Assembly (NCBI RefSeq): GCF_003313505.1
Contig: NZ_QMHO01000002.1
Coordinates: forward strand, 191,976-255,975
Direction of reading: 5' to 3'
Length of the DNA stretch: 64,000 nt
From: Pedobacter nanyangensis
GTDB lineage: Bacteria > Bacteroidota > Bacteroidia > Sphingobacteriales > Sphingobacteriaceae
The notes beneath the pieces are model-generated. The model ran no database searches. It was not told the DNA's origin and saw only the letters and a list, made by a program, of their open reading frames with translations. The position numbers and the translations under genes were made by a program. Shown piece after piece: positions 1-7,449 of the stretch (the stretch's first letter is position 1; every line of letters starts with the position of its first letter).

Positions 1-1016
1 TGGTTAGTGGTTACCTCAAACGGAATATCGCTTACGTACAAATTGCTAAGCTCCACTTGTCTTATTTTCCCTTTAGCATAGAAAATGATTTTCCTGGCAT
101 CTGGAGTCCAGGCGAAATTTGGATACACGCCAAAAATGGCCCAGGTTTCCTGTTGGTCCTTCGTAAGGTCGTCGTAAATCGGATATTCTTCCCCTGTTTT
201 CAGGTTTTGGATGTAAAGCACTGATTTTAACCTCACTCGTTTTACAAAGGCCATGAACTTGCCATCAGGTGATATTTGCGGGCGTACTGAACCACCCTGA
301 TCGGCAATGAGATTGCTTAGTTTTCCAGTGGTTAAATCTAATTGACGGATGGCGTAAATCAAGCCATTTGGGTCTTTGCTGTATTGAAAAAATGGGCCTG
401 GCGAAACATCCTCGCTAAAATACAGGTATTTACCATCTGGCGACACATTAGGTTCGCCCGCATCTTGTTGGTCGTTTTTGCGTTTGGTCAGCTGTACACC
501 ATCGCCACCATAAATGCTGTACATCCACATTTCGCCCGCACCTAATGAACGCGAGCCAGTAAAATGCTTTCGAGCAATGATGTAATCGCTATTTGGCATC
601 CAGGTGGCATTGTTCAACAACCTAAAAGATTCTTTGGTGATTTGTTTTTTATTGACTCCCTGTCTATCCATGATCCAAATGTTGTCGGCGCCGTTTCTAT
701 CGCTCGTAAACGAAATATATTTGCCATTTGGACTAAAGCGGGGTTGCACTTCATAAGCAATGCCACCGCTTAAAAGTTTGGCGGTGCCACCGGTAATAGG
801 CATTACATAAATATCACCCAATAGGTCGAAAACAATTTCCTTACCATCGGGGCTCACGTCAAGGTTCATCCAAGTACCTTCGTTAGTGGTAATGCTGAAA
901 TTTTTGGTAGGGCCTTTATATTTTTCAACGTCCCATTTCGGTGTTTCTTTTTTCTCTTGGGCATGCGTTGAACCCAAGGCGCATAATAATGCAGCTGCTA
1001 ATAAATACTTCCTCAT
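1..1016 (-). CDS. Secreted TolB-type beta-propeller / amidohydrolase-family protein (N-terminal part, runs off window)
   Basis: An open minus-strand frame begins with ATG at 1016 and stays open to the window edge, giving about 338 residues. It starts with MRKYLLAAALLCALGSTHAQ, a Sec signal peptide with a likely cut after HAQ. The rest is a run of propeller blades with repeated SPDGK or SPNGK turns (PD40/TolB type), for example LDVSPDGKEIVFDLLGDIYV. This N-terminal blade pattern is typical of the large periplasmic Bacteroidota proteins in which a TolB-like propeller precedes an amidohydrolase domain. The amidohydrolase half would lie left of position 1 and is not visible, so that part of the name is inference. 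A plain propeller protein or a peptidase with an N-terminal propeller remains possible. Confidence 0.8.
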   Translation of the reverse strand, partial: MRKYLLAAALLCALGSTHAQEKKETPKWDVEKYKGPTKNFSITTNEGTWMNLDVSPDGKEIVFDLLGDIYVMPITGGTAKLLSGGIAYEVQPRFSPNGKYISFTSDRNGADNIWIMDRQGVNKKQITKESFRLLNNATWMPNSDYIIARKHFTGSRSLGAGEMWMYSIYGGDGVQLTKRKNDQQDAGEPNVSPDGKYLYFSEDVSPGPFFQYSKDPNGLIYAIRQLDLTTGKLSNLIADQGGSVRPQISPDGKFMAFVKRVRLKSVLYIQNLKTGEEYPIYDDLTKDQQETWAIFGVYPNFAWTPDARKIIFYAKGKIRQVELSNLYVSDIPFEVTTN

Positions 1017-1264
1017 TCTTACTTAGTACTAACAAATATTTAACCCTCGCAATTTAGCTATTTCTTGCCACAGATACACAGATTTCATCGCTTTGATTTG
1101 TTGATGATGATTTTAAAGTATTGATAATGATTTGTTTAGATGAACTGTTGAAGCTTGGTGTGACGAGGTGTTGAAGCATATCTTTAAATGTTCCAAAATG
1201 TAGTATGAAATCTGTTAAGATAACTAGCGAATTGACATTTGTGCATCTACGGCCAAATCTCTTT

Positions 1265-1295
1265 TTTGAAAAGCGATGATGGTTTCATAGTTTTG
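1265..1295 (+). promoter_or_regulatory. Bacteroidota-type promoter of recQ
   Basis: TTTG at 1265-1268 and TAGTTTTG at 1288-1295 are separated by 19 nt. This is an exact match to the Bacteroidota primary sigma factor pattern TTTG-N19-21-TAnnTTTG. The recQ ATG lies 13 nt after the -7 box, so the leader would be very short. The rest of the 1017-1308 gap shows no gene. Confidence 0.65.
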
Positions 1296-1308
1296 AATTT
1301 GCCAATCT

Positions 1309-3201
1309 ATGACTGCAACTGAAATTTTAAAGAAATATTGGGGCTTTGATGTTTTTCGTCCATTGCAGGAAGAAATTATCCAATCAGTCATTAAAAAGCA
1401 AGATACTTTAGCCCTACTACCCACAGGAGGAGGAAAGTCAATTTGTTTTCAGGTGCCCGCAATGATGATGGAGGGCATTTGCATTGTGGTATCGCCTTTG
1501 GTAGCTTTAATGAAAGACCAAGTAGAAAACTTGAAGGCCAAGGGAATTGAAGCTATTGCCATTTATGCCGGAATGGGCAAACGGGAAATCGATATTTTGC
1601 TGGATAACTGCATTTATGGGAACATCAAGTTTTTGTATCTCTCTCCAGAACGTTTGCTATCGGAACTGGTGCGTGTACGTATCTCCTACATGAATGTAAA
1701 CCTGATCGCCATTGACGAAGCACACTGTATTTCGCAATGGGGTTATGATTTTCGCCCGCCTTATTTGAAAGTTAAGGAACTGCGGGAAATATTACCTGAT
1801 ACCCCTGTTTTGGCACTTACAGCTACTGCTACGCCAGAAGTAAAGACAGATATCATTGAAAAATTGGAGATGAAGGATGCACAGGTTTTTGTGAAGAGCT
1901 TCTCTCGTAAAAACCTCAGTTACGTAGTATTTAATTTAGATGATAAGCATAAGAAGCTGATAGAGATTTGCAAAAATGTTAAAGGTTGTGGCTTAATCTA
2001 TGTGAGAAATAGACGAGAAACCGCCGAAGTGGCAAATTTCCTTCAACGAAATCATATCTCCGCCGATTTTTACCATGCTGGTTTGGAAAAGGATGCGAGA
2101 TTTCAGAAGCAGGAAGATTGGAAGAAGGATAAAATTAGGGTGATGGTAGCTACCAATGCTTTTGGCATGGGAATCGATAAACCGAATGTGCGTTTTGTTA
2201 TCCATTTGGATTTGCCGGAAAGCTTGGAAGCCTATTATCAGGAAGCCGGTAGGGCAGGAAGGGACGAAAAAAGAGCTTTTGCGGTGCTGTTAACCAACAA
2301 GGCTGACCAAATGATACTGGAAGCTAAATACACGGATAGCTTTCCCTCTGTGGATGAAATTAAAAAGGTGTACCATTACCTTGGTAATTACTATCAATTG
2401 GCCTATGGCGCAGGGCAGGGGCTATATTTTGATTTTGACTTAGCTGCTTTTTGTAAGCGCTTTGGCATTGGCGTGATTAAAACCATGGCCGCATTGAAGT
2501 TTTTAGAAAGAGATGGTTACCTGGTTTTATCGGAAAATATCTTTATCCCATCAAGATTGATGTTTGTGGCAGGGCACGAAGATGTTTATCGATTCCAAAT
2601 TGAAAACGCTGCTTTTGATCCCATTGTTAAAACCATACAGCGCTCGTACGGAGGGGCATTTGATGGTTATGTAAAGATTAGTGAAAGCGATTTATCCAAT
2701 AGGCTGAGGATTTCCTATAACGACGTAGTTGCATATTTGAAGAAACTGCAAGAGTATCAGGTGATTTCCTATTTGCCACAAACCGACCAGCCGCAATTAC
2801 AGTTTGTAACCCCACGTTTGGATATGCTGCACTTAGACGTAGATGCTAAATTCATCCAGCTGCGCAAGCAAATACAGAGCACGCAAATTGAAGCGGTGTT
2901 GGCGTATGCCTCTAACAACATTTGTAGAAGCGTACAGTTGCTGACTTATTTTGGAGAAAGCGGTGCCGAAAAATGTGGTGTTTGTGATGTTTGTTTGGCT
3001 GAAAAAAAACAGGAAGACCTCTCTGCCTATAATGATACCATTGACTTTGAGATTTGTACCGTATTGCAAGGCCAGCATCTCGATTTGGATGAATTGGTAA
3101 AAAGCATTCAAACGGGTACAGATAATGACAAAATAGAACGAATTAGAGAACTTTTGGACGCAGGTAAAATTAAAACCGATGGAAAGAAGTATTATTTGTA
3201 G
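1309..3201 (+). CDS. recQ: RecQ-family ATP-dependent DNA helicase (short form, no HRDC)
   Basis: This 630-residue protein is a 3'-5' DNA helicase of the RecQ family, acting in recombination and stalled-fork repair. Walker A TGGGKS is at residues 39-44 and the DEAH box at about 136-139, followed by the RecQ-specific aromatic loop region. Motif VI appears as QEAGRAGRD. A zinc-binding cluster (an upstream Cys, then CGVCDVC) follows near residues 550-565, and a winged-helix/RQC-like tail closes the protein. No HRDC domain is seen, so this is the shorter of the RecQ forms found in Bacteroidota. ATG at 1309 follows a clean promoter. It is transcribed alone; the next gene belongs to an apparent insertion. 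Confidence 0.95.
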   Translation: MTATEILKKYWGFDVFRPLQEEIIQSVIKKQDTLALLPTGGGKSICFQVPAMMMEGICIVVSPLVALMKDQVENLKAKGIEAIAIYAGMGKREIDILLDNCIYGNIKFLYLSPERLLSELVRVRISYMNVNLIAIDEAHCISQWGYDFRPPYLKVKELREILPDTPVLALTATATPEVKTDIIEKLEMKDAQVFVKSFSRKNLSYVVFNLDDKHKKLIEICKNVKGCGLIYVRNRRETAEVANFLQRNHISADFYHAGLEKDARFQKQEDWKKDKIRVMVATNAFGMGIDKPNVRFVIHLDLPESLEAYYQEAGRAGRDEKRAFAVLLTNKADQMILEAKYTDSFPSVDEIKKVYHYLGNYYQLAYGAGQGLYFDFDLAAFCKRFGIGVIKTMAALKFLERDGYLVLSENIFIPSRLMFVAGHEDVYRFQIENAAFDPIVKTIQRSYGGAFDGYVKISESDLSNRLRISYNDVVAYLKKLQEYQVISYLPQTDQPQLQFVTPRLDMLHLDVDAKFIQLRKQIQSTQIEAVLAYASNNICRSVQLLTYFGESGAEKCGVCDVCLAEKKQEDLSAYNDTIDFEICTVLQGQHLDLDELVKSIQTGTDNDKIERIRELLDAGKIKTDGKKYYL

Positions 3202-3213
3202 ATTTTCAATAAC

Positions 3214-3238
3214 CAATTAGCCAATTTTCCTATCTTAG
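3214..3238 (+). repeat. 25-bp direct repeat, left copy, flanking the kinase cassette
   Basis: The 25 bases here match 3988-4012 at 24 of 25 positions; the last 18 are identical, starting CCAATTTTCC and ending TATCTTAG. The two copies are 774 bp apart and bracket the Kinase-PolyVal gene. The left copy sits 13 bp past the recQ stop. The pair suggests a cassette insertion or duplication between recQ and the MFS gene. A hairpin-like AAATAAGCTT / AAGCTTTATTT lies nearby at 3261-3286. Confidence 0.75.
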
Positions 3239-3324
3239 TTGTAAATCAACACGTAAATCTAAATAAGCTTTTTCTAAGCTTTATTTACTAAGGATTAACA
3301 AATTAGGAATTACCAACTTTTAGT

Positions 3325-3332
3325 TATCTTTG
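3325..3332 (+). promoter_or_regulatory. -7 box (TATCTTTG) for the kinase cassette
   Basis: TATCTTTG fits TAnnTTTG exactly and lies 26 nt before the ATG at 3359, so the cassette appears to carry its own promoter. No convincing -33 TTTG is visible upstream. Confidence 0.5.
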
Positions 3333-3358
3333 TATTTGTTAGTAAAATCAAGTGAAAG

Positions 3359-3981
3359 ATGAGTTACGCAATGTCCTTTCAGGAAAGAGCAAAGTTAGGT
3401 TTGGAGAAATTATCCAAACAATATCCAGTTACCTTAGAGAAAGCACGCAAACAAGCACAACGCCTAAAGACTCAAAGCTCTTCAAAAAACAAGAGACAGA
3501 GGTTTTAGAAAAATTCATTACTGAGAAAAATCTTTGGATAGATGATATAGATTTCTCTAAGTATGTGAGTGAGGGAGCGGAACAAAAAGTTTATCTCAAA
3601 GACGATAAGCACGTTATTAAACTTAATGACACTATCTATTACTTATCTTGGGTAGATTATTTTCACAATCCTCTACTGCATAATTACTTTTTTTCCGATA
3701 CCGCATACGAATTACTAGGGTTTACAAAAGACCACAACAATGTGTTGTACGCTGTGGTTCAACAAACTTTTGTGACACTTACAACCATGACAGACTTAAA
3801 AGAAGTAAAAGACTTTTTAACGAGAAATGGTTTTTCTAATACTAGGAATCACGATTATTTCAACGCTGAATTAGGGATTATTTTGGAAGATTTACATGAT
3901 GAAAATGTACTTACCAATAACGGTATTCCTTTCTTTATAGATACTGTTTTTTATCTAACAGATGAATTTTGGAAAGATTGA
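3359..3981 (+). CDS. Kinase-PolyVal (putative polyvalent protein kinase) family protein, read through a probable -1 frameshift
   Basis: From 3541 on the frame encodes the conserved core of the Kinase-PolyVal family: SEGAEQKVYLKDD, VIKLNDTIYY, HNYFFSDTAYELLGF, LGIILEDLHDENVL and FFIDTVFY. These resemble the lysine, HxDN-like and metal-binding parts of a kinase fold. The family is known from polyvalent proteins of phages and conjugative elements. The core frame opens with GTG at 3352, but its first ~45 codons do not look like protein. Instead ATG at 3359 opens another frame (to TAG at 3506-3508) reading MSYAMSFQERAKLGLEKLSK and a further helical stretch, as expected for the family N-terminus. 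A -1 shift at 3484-3490 would join the two into a 207-residue protein. It may be a programmed shift, a decayed gene or a base-call error in an A6 run. Confidence 0.7.
3484..3490 (+). other. A-AAA-AAC slippery heptamer (candidate -1 frameshift site)
   Basis: In the frame opened by ATG 3359 the codons are TCA AAA AAC, which is the canonical X-XXY-YYZ heptamer in the correct phase. Slipping back one base continues as CAA GAG ACA in the kinase frame. The zero frame stops at 3506-3508, 16 nt downstream. No strong stimulatory hairpin was identified by eye. Confidence 0.5.
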
Positions 3982-3987
3982 TAATTG

Positions 3988-4012
3988 CAATTAACCAATT
4001 TTCCTATCTTAG
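3988..4012 (+). repeat. 25-bp direct repeat, right copy
   Basis: This is the second copy of the repeat at 3214-3238, with one mismatch. It begins 6 bp after the kinase stop codon and ends 19 bp before the MFS ATG. TATCTTAG at its end may be the -7 box of the MFS gene, differing from TAnnTTTG at one position. Confidence 0.75.
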
Positions 4013-4031
4013 CCGCTACCATTCAAACTAC

Positions 4032-5366
4032 ATGCAAACTAAAAACGACAAAAAAACAATCCGCTCTTGGGCCTTTTTCGATTGGGCCAATTCAGCTTAT
4101 AATCTTGTAATTACTTCTACCATATTTCCAGCCTATTACACTGCAATTACATCAGATAAGGATGATAGTACCATTGACTATGTTTATTTCTTTGGGTATA
4201 AAATCGTCAATTCGGCCCTGTATAGCTACGCCATGGCTTTTGCCTTTTTAGTGATTGCTTTGCTGTCGCCCATATTGTCGTCCATAGCCGATACACGTGG
4301 CAATAAAAAGATCTTCATGAAGATGTTCACCTATATTGGCGCCATTGCCTGTAGTGCACTTTTCTTCTTCGAAATCAATGCAGAAAAAGGGGTAGACACC
4401 TTGAATTTTAGCATCATCATGTTTGTTTTGGCTGCTATTGGTTTTTGGGGCAGCTTGGTATTCTATAATTCTTATCTGCCAGAAATCGCTACGGTAGAAA
4501 AACAAGATGATGTAAGCGCCAAAGGCTATATGTATGGTTATATTGGCAGTATCATTTTACAGATCATCTGCTTTGTATTTGTATTTAAACCTGAATGGTT
4601 TGGTATTGTTGATGCGTCCATTCCGGCACGTTTGTCATTTTTATTAGTGGGCATTTGGTGGATAGGTTTTGCTCAAATTCCATTTAAAAACTTGCCTAAG
4701 GGAAGCCCTGATTATAAAACCGAGAAGAAAAACATCATGACCAGCGGCTTTCAAGAGCTCAACAAAGTTTGGAAACAGGTAAAACAAATGAAATACTTAA
4801 AAAGGTTTCTGTTTGCGTTCTTTTTCTATTCCATGGGCGTACAAACCGTAATGTTGGTGGCAGCACTTTTTGGAGAGAAGATATTGCATCTGCCTACCTC
4901 AAAACTCATTGCAACCATCCTGATTTTGCAGTTGGTGGCCATTCCAGGAGCCATGTTGATGTCGTACCTTTCTTCCAAAAAATTTGGTAACGTAAATGTA
5001 TTAATAGGAGTAGTTACCATTTGGATTGGATGCTGTATTGCAGCTTACTATATTCATACCGAGTTCCAATTTTATGCGCTAGCAGCAGTAATTGGTCTGA
5101 TCATGGGTGGTATTCAATCTTTATCACGTTCTACGTATTCTAAATTTCTACCGCAGCATAGTCCAGATCATACTTCATTTTTTAGCTTTTACGATGTAAC
5201 AGAGAAAGTTGCGTTGGTTTTCGGAATGTTCAGCTTCGGTTATATCGAAGTATTGAGTGGAAGTATGCGTAATTCTGTGATCGCATTGGCCCTGTTTTTT
5301 GTTTTAGGTTTAGTATTTTTGCTGCTGCTCAAAAAAGTACAGCCCAAAGCAGTGGTTGTTGATTAA
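4032..5366 (+). CDS. MFS transporter, UMF1 (Atg22-like) family
   Basis: A polytopic membrane protein of 444 residues with about 12 hydrophobic segments. The start RSWAFFDWANSAYN is the hallmark of UMF1/Atg22-like major facilitator proteins, and the second half has GLIMGGIQSLSRSTYSKFLP, also conserved in this family. The frame is open upstream to a TTG at 3969, but ATG at 4032 gives the usual family start (MQTKNDKKTIRSW). The substrate is unknown; the eukaryotic relative exports amino acids from vacuoles, but that should not be transferred. A Fe-S protein gene follows 21 nt later and may be co-transcribed. Confidence 0.88.
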   Translation: MQTKNDKKTIRSWAFFDWANSAYNLVITSTIFPAYYTAITSDKDDSTIDYVYFFGYKIVNSALYSYAMAFAFLVIALLSPILSSIADTRGNKKIFMKMFTYIGAIACSALFFFEINAEKGVDTLNFSIIMFVLAAIGFWGSLVFYNSYLPEIATVEKQDDVSAKGYMYGYIGSIILQIICFVFVFKPEWFGIVDASIPARLSFLLVGIWWIGFAQIPFKNLPKGSPDYKTEKKNIMTSGFQELNKVWKQVKQMKYLKRFLFAFFFYSMGVQTVMLVAALFGEKILHLPTSKLIATILILQLVAIPGAMLMSYLSSKKFGNVNVLIGVVTIWIGCCIAAYYIHTEFQFYALAAVIGLIMGGIQSLSRSTYSKFLPQHSPDHTSFFSFYDVTEKVALVFGMFSFGYIEVLSGSMRNSVIALALFFVLGLVFLLLLKKVQPKAVVVD

Positions 5367-5387
5367 AAGTGGAGACCGAAGAATAGC

Positions 5388-6125
5388 ATGAAGATAGAAC
5401 TGTTTATCCCTTGTTTTGTAGACCAATTATATCCAGAGACGGCATTTAATACGATTAAAATCCTTGAAAAAGCTGGATGCGAAATAGTTTATAATCCAAA
5501 ACAGACTTGCTGCGGACAGCCCGCGTACAACGCAGGGTACTGGGAACAAGCCAAGGAGATAGGTACAAAATTTCTAGCCGATTTTTCGGAAACGCAATAC
5601 ATCGTAGCCCCATCGGCTTCTTGTGTAGGTATGGTTAAAACAGGTTATAACGATTTGTTTACCAATACTATGGTACATAATAAATGCAGAAGCTTACAGG
5701 CTAATATTTTCGAATTGTCCGATTTTTTAATCAACGTACTTAAGAAAGATTACTTTGGTGCCGAGCTGGAAGGAAAGGCCGTTTATCATGATTCGTGCAG
5801 TGGGTTGCGGGAGTGTAAAATAAAGGCAGAACCACGTCAGCTCTTGTCGCGGGTAATTGGCTTGGAAATGCTGGAGATGAAAGATACCGACATGTGCTGT
5901 GGCTTTGGCGGTACCTTTGCCGTAAAATTTGATGCTATATCTTCGGCCATGGCTGAGCAAAAGGTAAATAACGCCTTGGAAATGGATGCCGATTATATCA
6001 TTTCCACGGACCTTTCCTGTTTAATGCATTTGGATGGCTATATCCAAAAAAACAACCTTTCTATCAAAACCATGCACCTGGCCGATGTATTGGCAAATGG
6101 CTGGTTAGAAAGCACTGAATACTAA
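5388..6125 (+). CDS. LutA/LldE-like (Fe-S)-binding oxidoreductase subunit
   Basis: A 245-residue soluble protein with two cysteine-rich CCG-type domains. The first holds FIPCFVDQLYP and TCCGQPAYN, the second YHDSCSGLRE and DMCCGFGG. This two-domain arrangement matches LutA/LldE/YkgE, a subunit of the Fe-S L-lactate dehydrogenase complex LutABC. LutB and LutC are not adjacent; the neighbours are an MFS carrier and a GLPGLI-like gene. The lactate role is therefore an inference from family, and the subunit may work with partners encoded elsewhere. ATG at 5388 fits the family start MKIELFIPCF. Confidence 0.85.
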   Translation: MKIELFIPCFVDQLYPETAFNTIKILEKAGCEIVYNPKQTCCGQPAYNAGYWEQAKEIGTKFLADFSETQYIVAPSASCVGMVKTGYNDLFTNTMVHNKCRSLQANIFELSDFLINVLKKDYFGAELEGKAVYHDSCSGLRECKIKAEPRQLLSRVIGLEMLEMKDTDMCCGFGGTFAVKFDAISSAMAEQKVNNALEMDADYIISTDLSCLMHLDGYIQKNNLSIKTMHLADVLANGWLESTEY

Positions 6126-6242
6126 TTGTTTCCATGTTTTGTAAAACTCTGGTTATAATCTAAAGAAATTAACCTTTTTTAACATTGCTTTACTTCAAAG
6201 TGCTTTATTTTTGTTTTGCTGATTTAATATCGACAACCAATC

Positions 6243-7124
6243 ATGAAAAAAATATTTATTGCCTTTTTAGGCCTTTTAGCATTTACCATAAATGCCCAAG
6301 CACAAAAGAAATCTGGTGCAATCCAGTTTGAAAGTGTGATTGATCCTGTTGCTGTAGCGGAAGCTAGCGGCAGACAAATTCCAGAGGAGATGAAAGCTCG
6401 TATGCCAAAATCTATCAAAGCCAATTACGAATTGCTTTATAATGCTACAAACGCCAGTTTTATGCCTGTAACAGAAACAGAAGATAGCAACAGCGGAGGC
6501 GGGGGCAGACCAGGTGGCGGCTTTAGGTTTGGTGGTTTTGGTGGCGGAGCCAATAGAGAATATTATTACACTTTCGCTGATCAAAAGGTAGTAGAGGTTT
6601 TTGACATGATGGACACTACTTACATCATGCCAACCAAACTTGCCGTAACTGCAAACAACCCAATGAATAACATGGGAGGAAGAAACAACAACCAAAATAA
6701 CAGTGCAGTACAGTTTTTAAATGTTCCTCCAACAGTAGAAGTGATTAAAACTGAGGAAACGAAGAAAATCGTAAATCTTGATTGCAAGAAAGTAATCATT
6801 AGAACTACCCGTAAGGCCAAAGTGTTGGATATGGAGAAAGATGTGGTTGAAGAGACTGTTTTATGGTACACTAACGATTTAGGCTTTAACTTTTCTCCAA
6901 TGCCAAATTTGTGGACAGAAGGAGCTGTTTTGGCTATCGAAATTAAAGGCGGTGGTACCACTGCAAAAAGTATCGAATACAGAGGTGTAAGTACTAAAGA
7001 TGTAACCGCTCCCAAAAAGGCTGTTGCCATTACACCTGAACAATACCAAGCCAAAATGGAAGCCATGATGGCCAGGTTCAGAAATAACAACAACCGCCAA
7101 GGCGCTACTGGAAGGGTAAACTAA
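6243..7124 (+). CDS. GLPGLI-family-like secreted protein with Gly-rich insert
   Basis: A 293-residue secreted protein with signal peptide MKKIFIAFLGLLAFTINAQA. The layout (an early beta strand QFESV, a middle part on a conserved Cys-Lys in LDCKKV, then WYTNDLGFNFSPMPNLW) resembles the Bacteroidota GLPGLI (Porph_ging) family, although the eponymous GLPGLI motif is replaced by TEGAVLAIEI. Residues about 85-105 form a low-complexity insert (GGGGRPGGGFRFGGFGGGAN). Asn-rich runs occur near 145-155 and at the C-terminus. Function is unknown. A strong terminator follows. Confidence 0.65.
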   Translation: MKKIFIAFLGLLAFTINAQAQKKSGAIQFESVIDPVAVAEASGRQIPEEMKARMPKSIKANYELLYNATNASFMPVTETEDSNSGGGGRPGGGFRFGGFGGGANREYYYTFADQKVVEVFDMMDTTYIMPTKLAVTANNPMNNMGGRNNNQNNSAVQFLNVPPTVEVIKTEETKKIVNLDCKKVIIRTTRKAKVLDMEKDVVEETVLWYTNDLGFNFSPMPNLWTEGAVLAIEIKGGGTTAKSIEYRGVSTKDVTAPKKAVAITPEQYQAKMEAMMARFRNNNNRQGATGRVN

Positions 7125-7149
7125 GAAATTCCATTTTATATTTTTTCTG

Positions 7150-7179
7150 AATGTCTCGGCTATCGTCGGGACATTTTTT
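7150..7179 (+). terminator. Rho-independent terminator
   Basis: AATGTCTCGG (7150-7159) pairs with TCGGGACATT (7166-7175), allowing two G-U pairs, around a 6-nt loop. A T run to 7179 follows. It lies 26 nt after the GLPGLI-like gene. Confidence 0.8.
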
Positions 7180-7195
7180 GTTTGTATGTACACCA

Positions 7196-7319
7196 CGTCA
7201 TTGCGAGGCACGAAGCAATCTCAGTGGCCGACCCTGAAATAAATTCAGGGTGACGTATAATTGGCGCTCCGTCATGCTGACCACGAAGTAGCTGCGAAGC
7301 AAATTTATTTCAGCATCAG
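7196..7319. repeat. REP-like intergenic palindromic repeat
   Basis: It begins CGTCATTGCGAGGCACGAAG and continues with the inverted repeat ACCCTGAA / TTCAGGGT (7231-7251). A second unit follows, CGTCATGCTGA ... ATTTATTTCAGCATCAG. The same two motifs recur at 10667-10810 and partly at 14361-14435. They resemble dispersed REP-type elements, but no associated transposase is in the window. Confidence 0.6.
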
Positions 7320-7372
7320 TTTTGTAAGTGCTAATAAATGCAACTTGGGCATGAAATACAATCTAAAAACCC

Positions 7373-7380
7373 TATCTTTG
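7373..7380 (+). promoter_or_regulatory. -7 box of the thrS operon (TATCTTTG)
   Basis: TATCTTTG is an exact TAnnTTTG match, 69 nt before the thrS ATG. The leader holds a small stem, AAATCAC (7389-7395) with GTGATTT (7404-7410), which could be regulatory. The -33 element is weak. Confidence 0.5.
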
Positions 7381-7449
7381 CAGAAAATAAATCACACACG
7401 TAGGTGATTTGCAAAACAATTTATTTTAAACTTTAAATCATAGTTGTAG

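Noticed and set aside
342..773. Two plus-strand frames of 67 and 69 codons
   Set aside because: They are antisense to the propeller gene, whose minus frame is continuous and has a signal peptide and family motifs.
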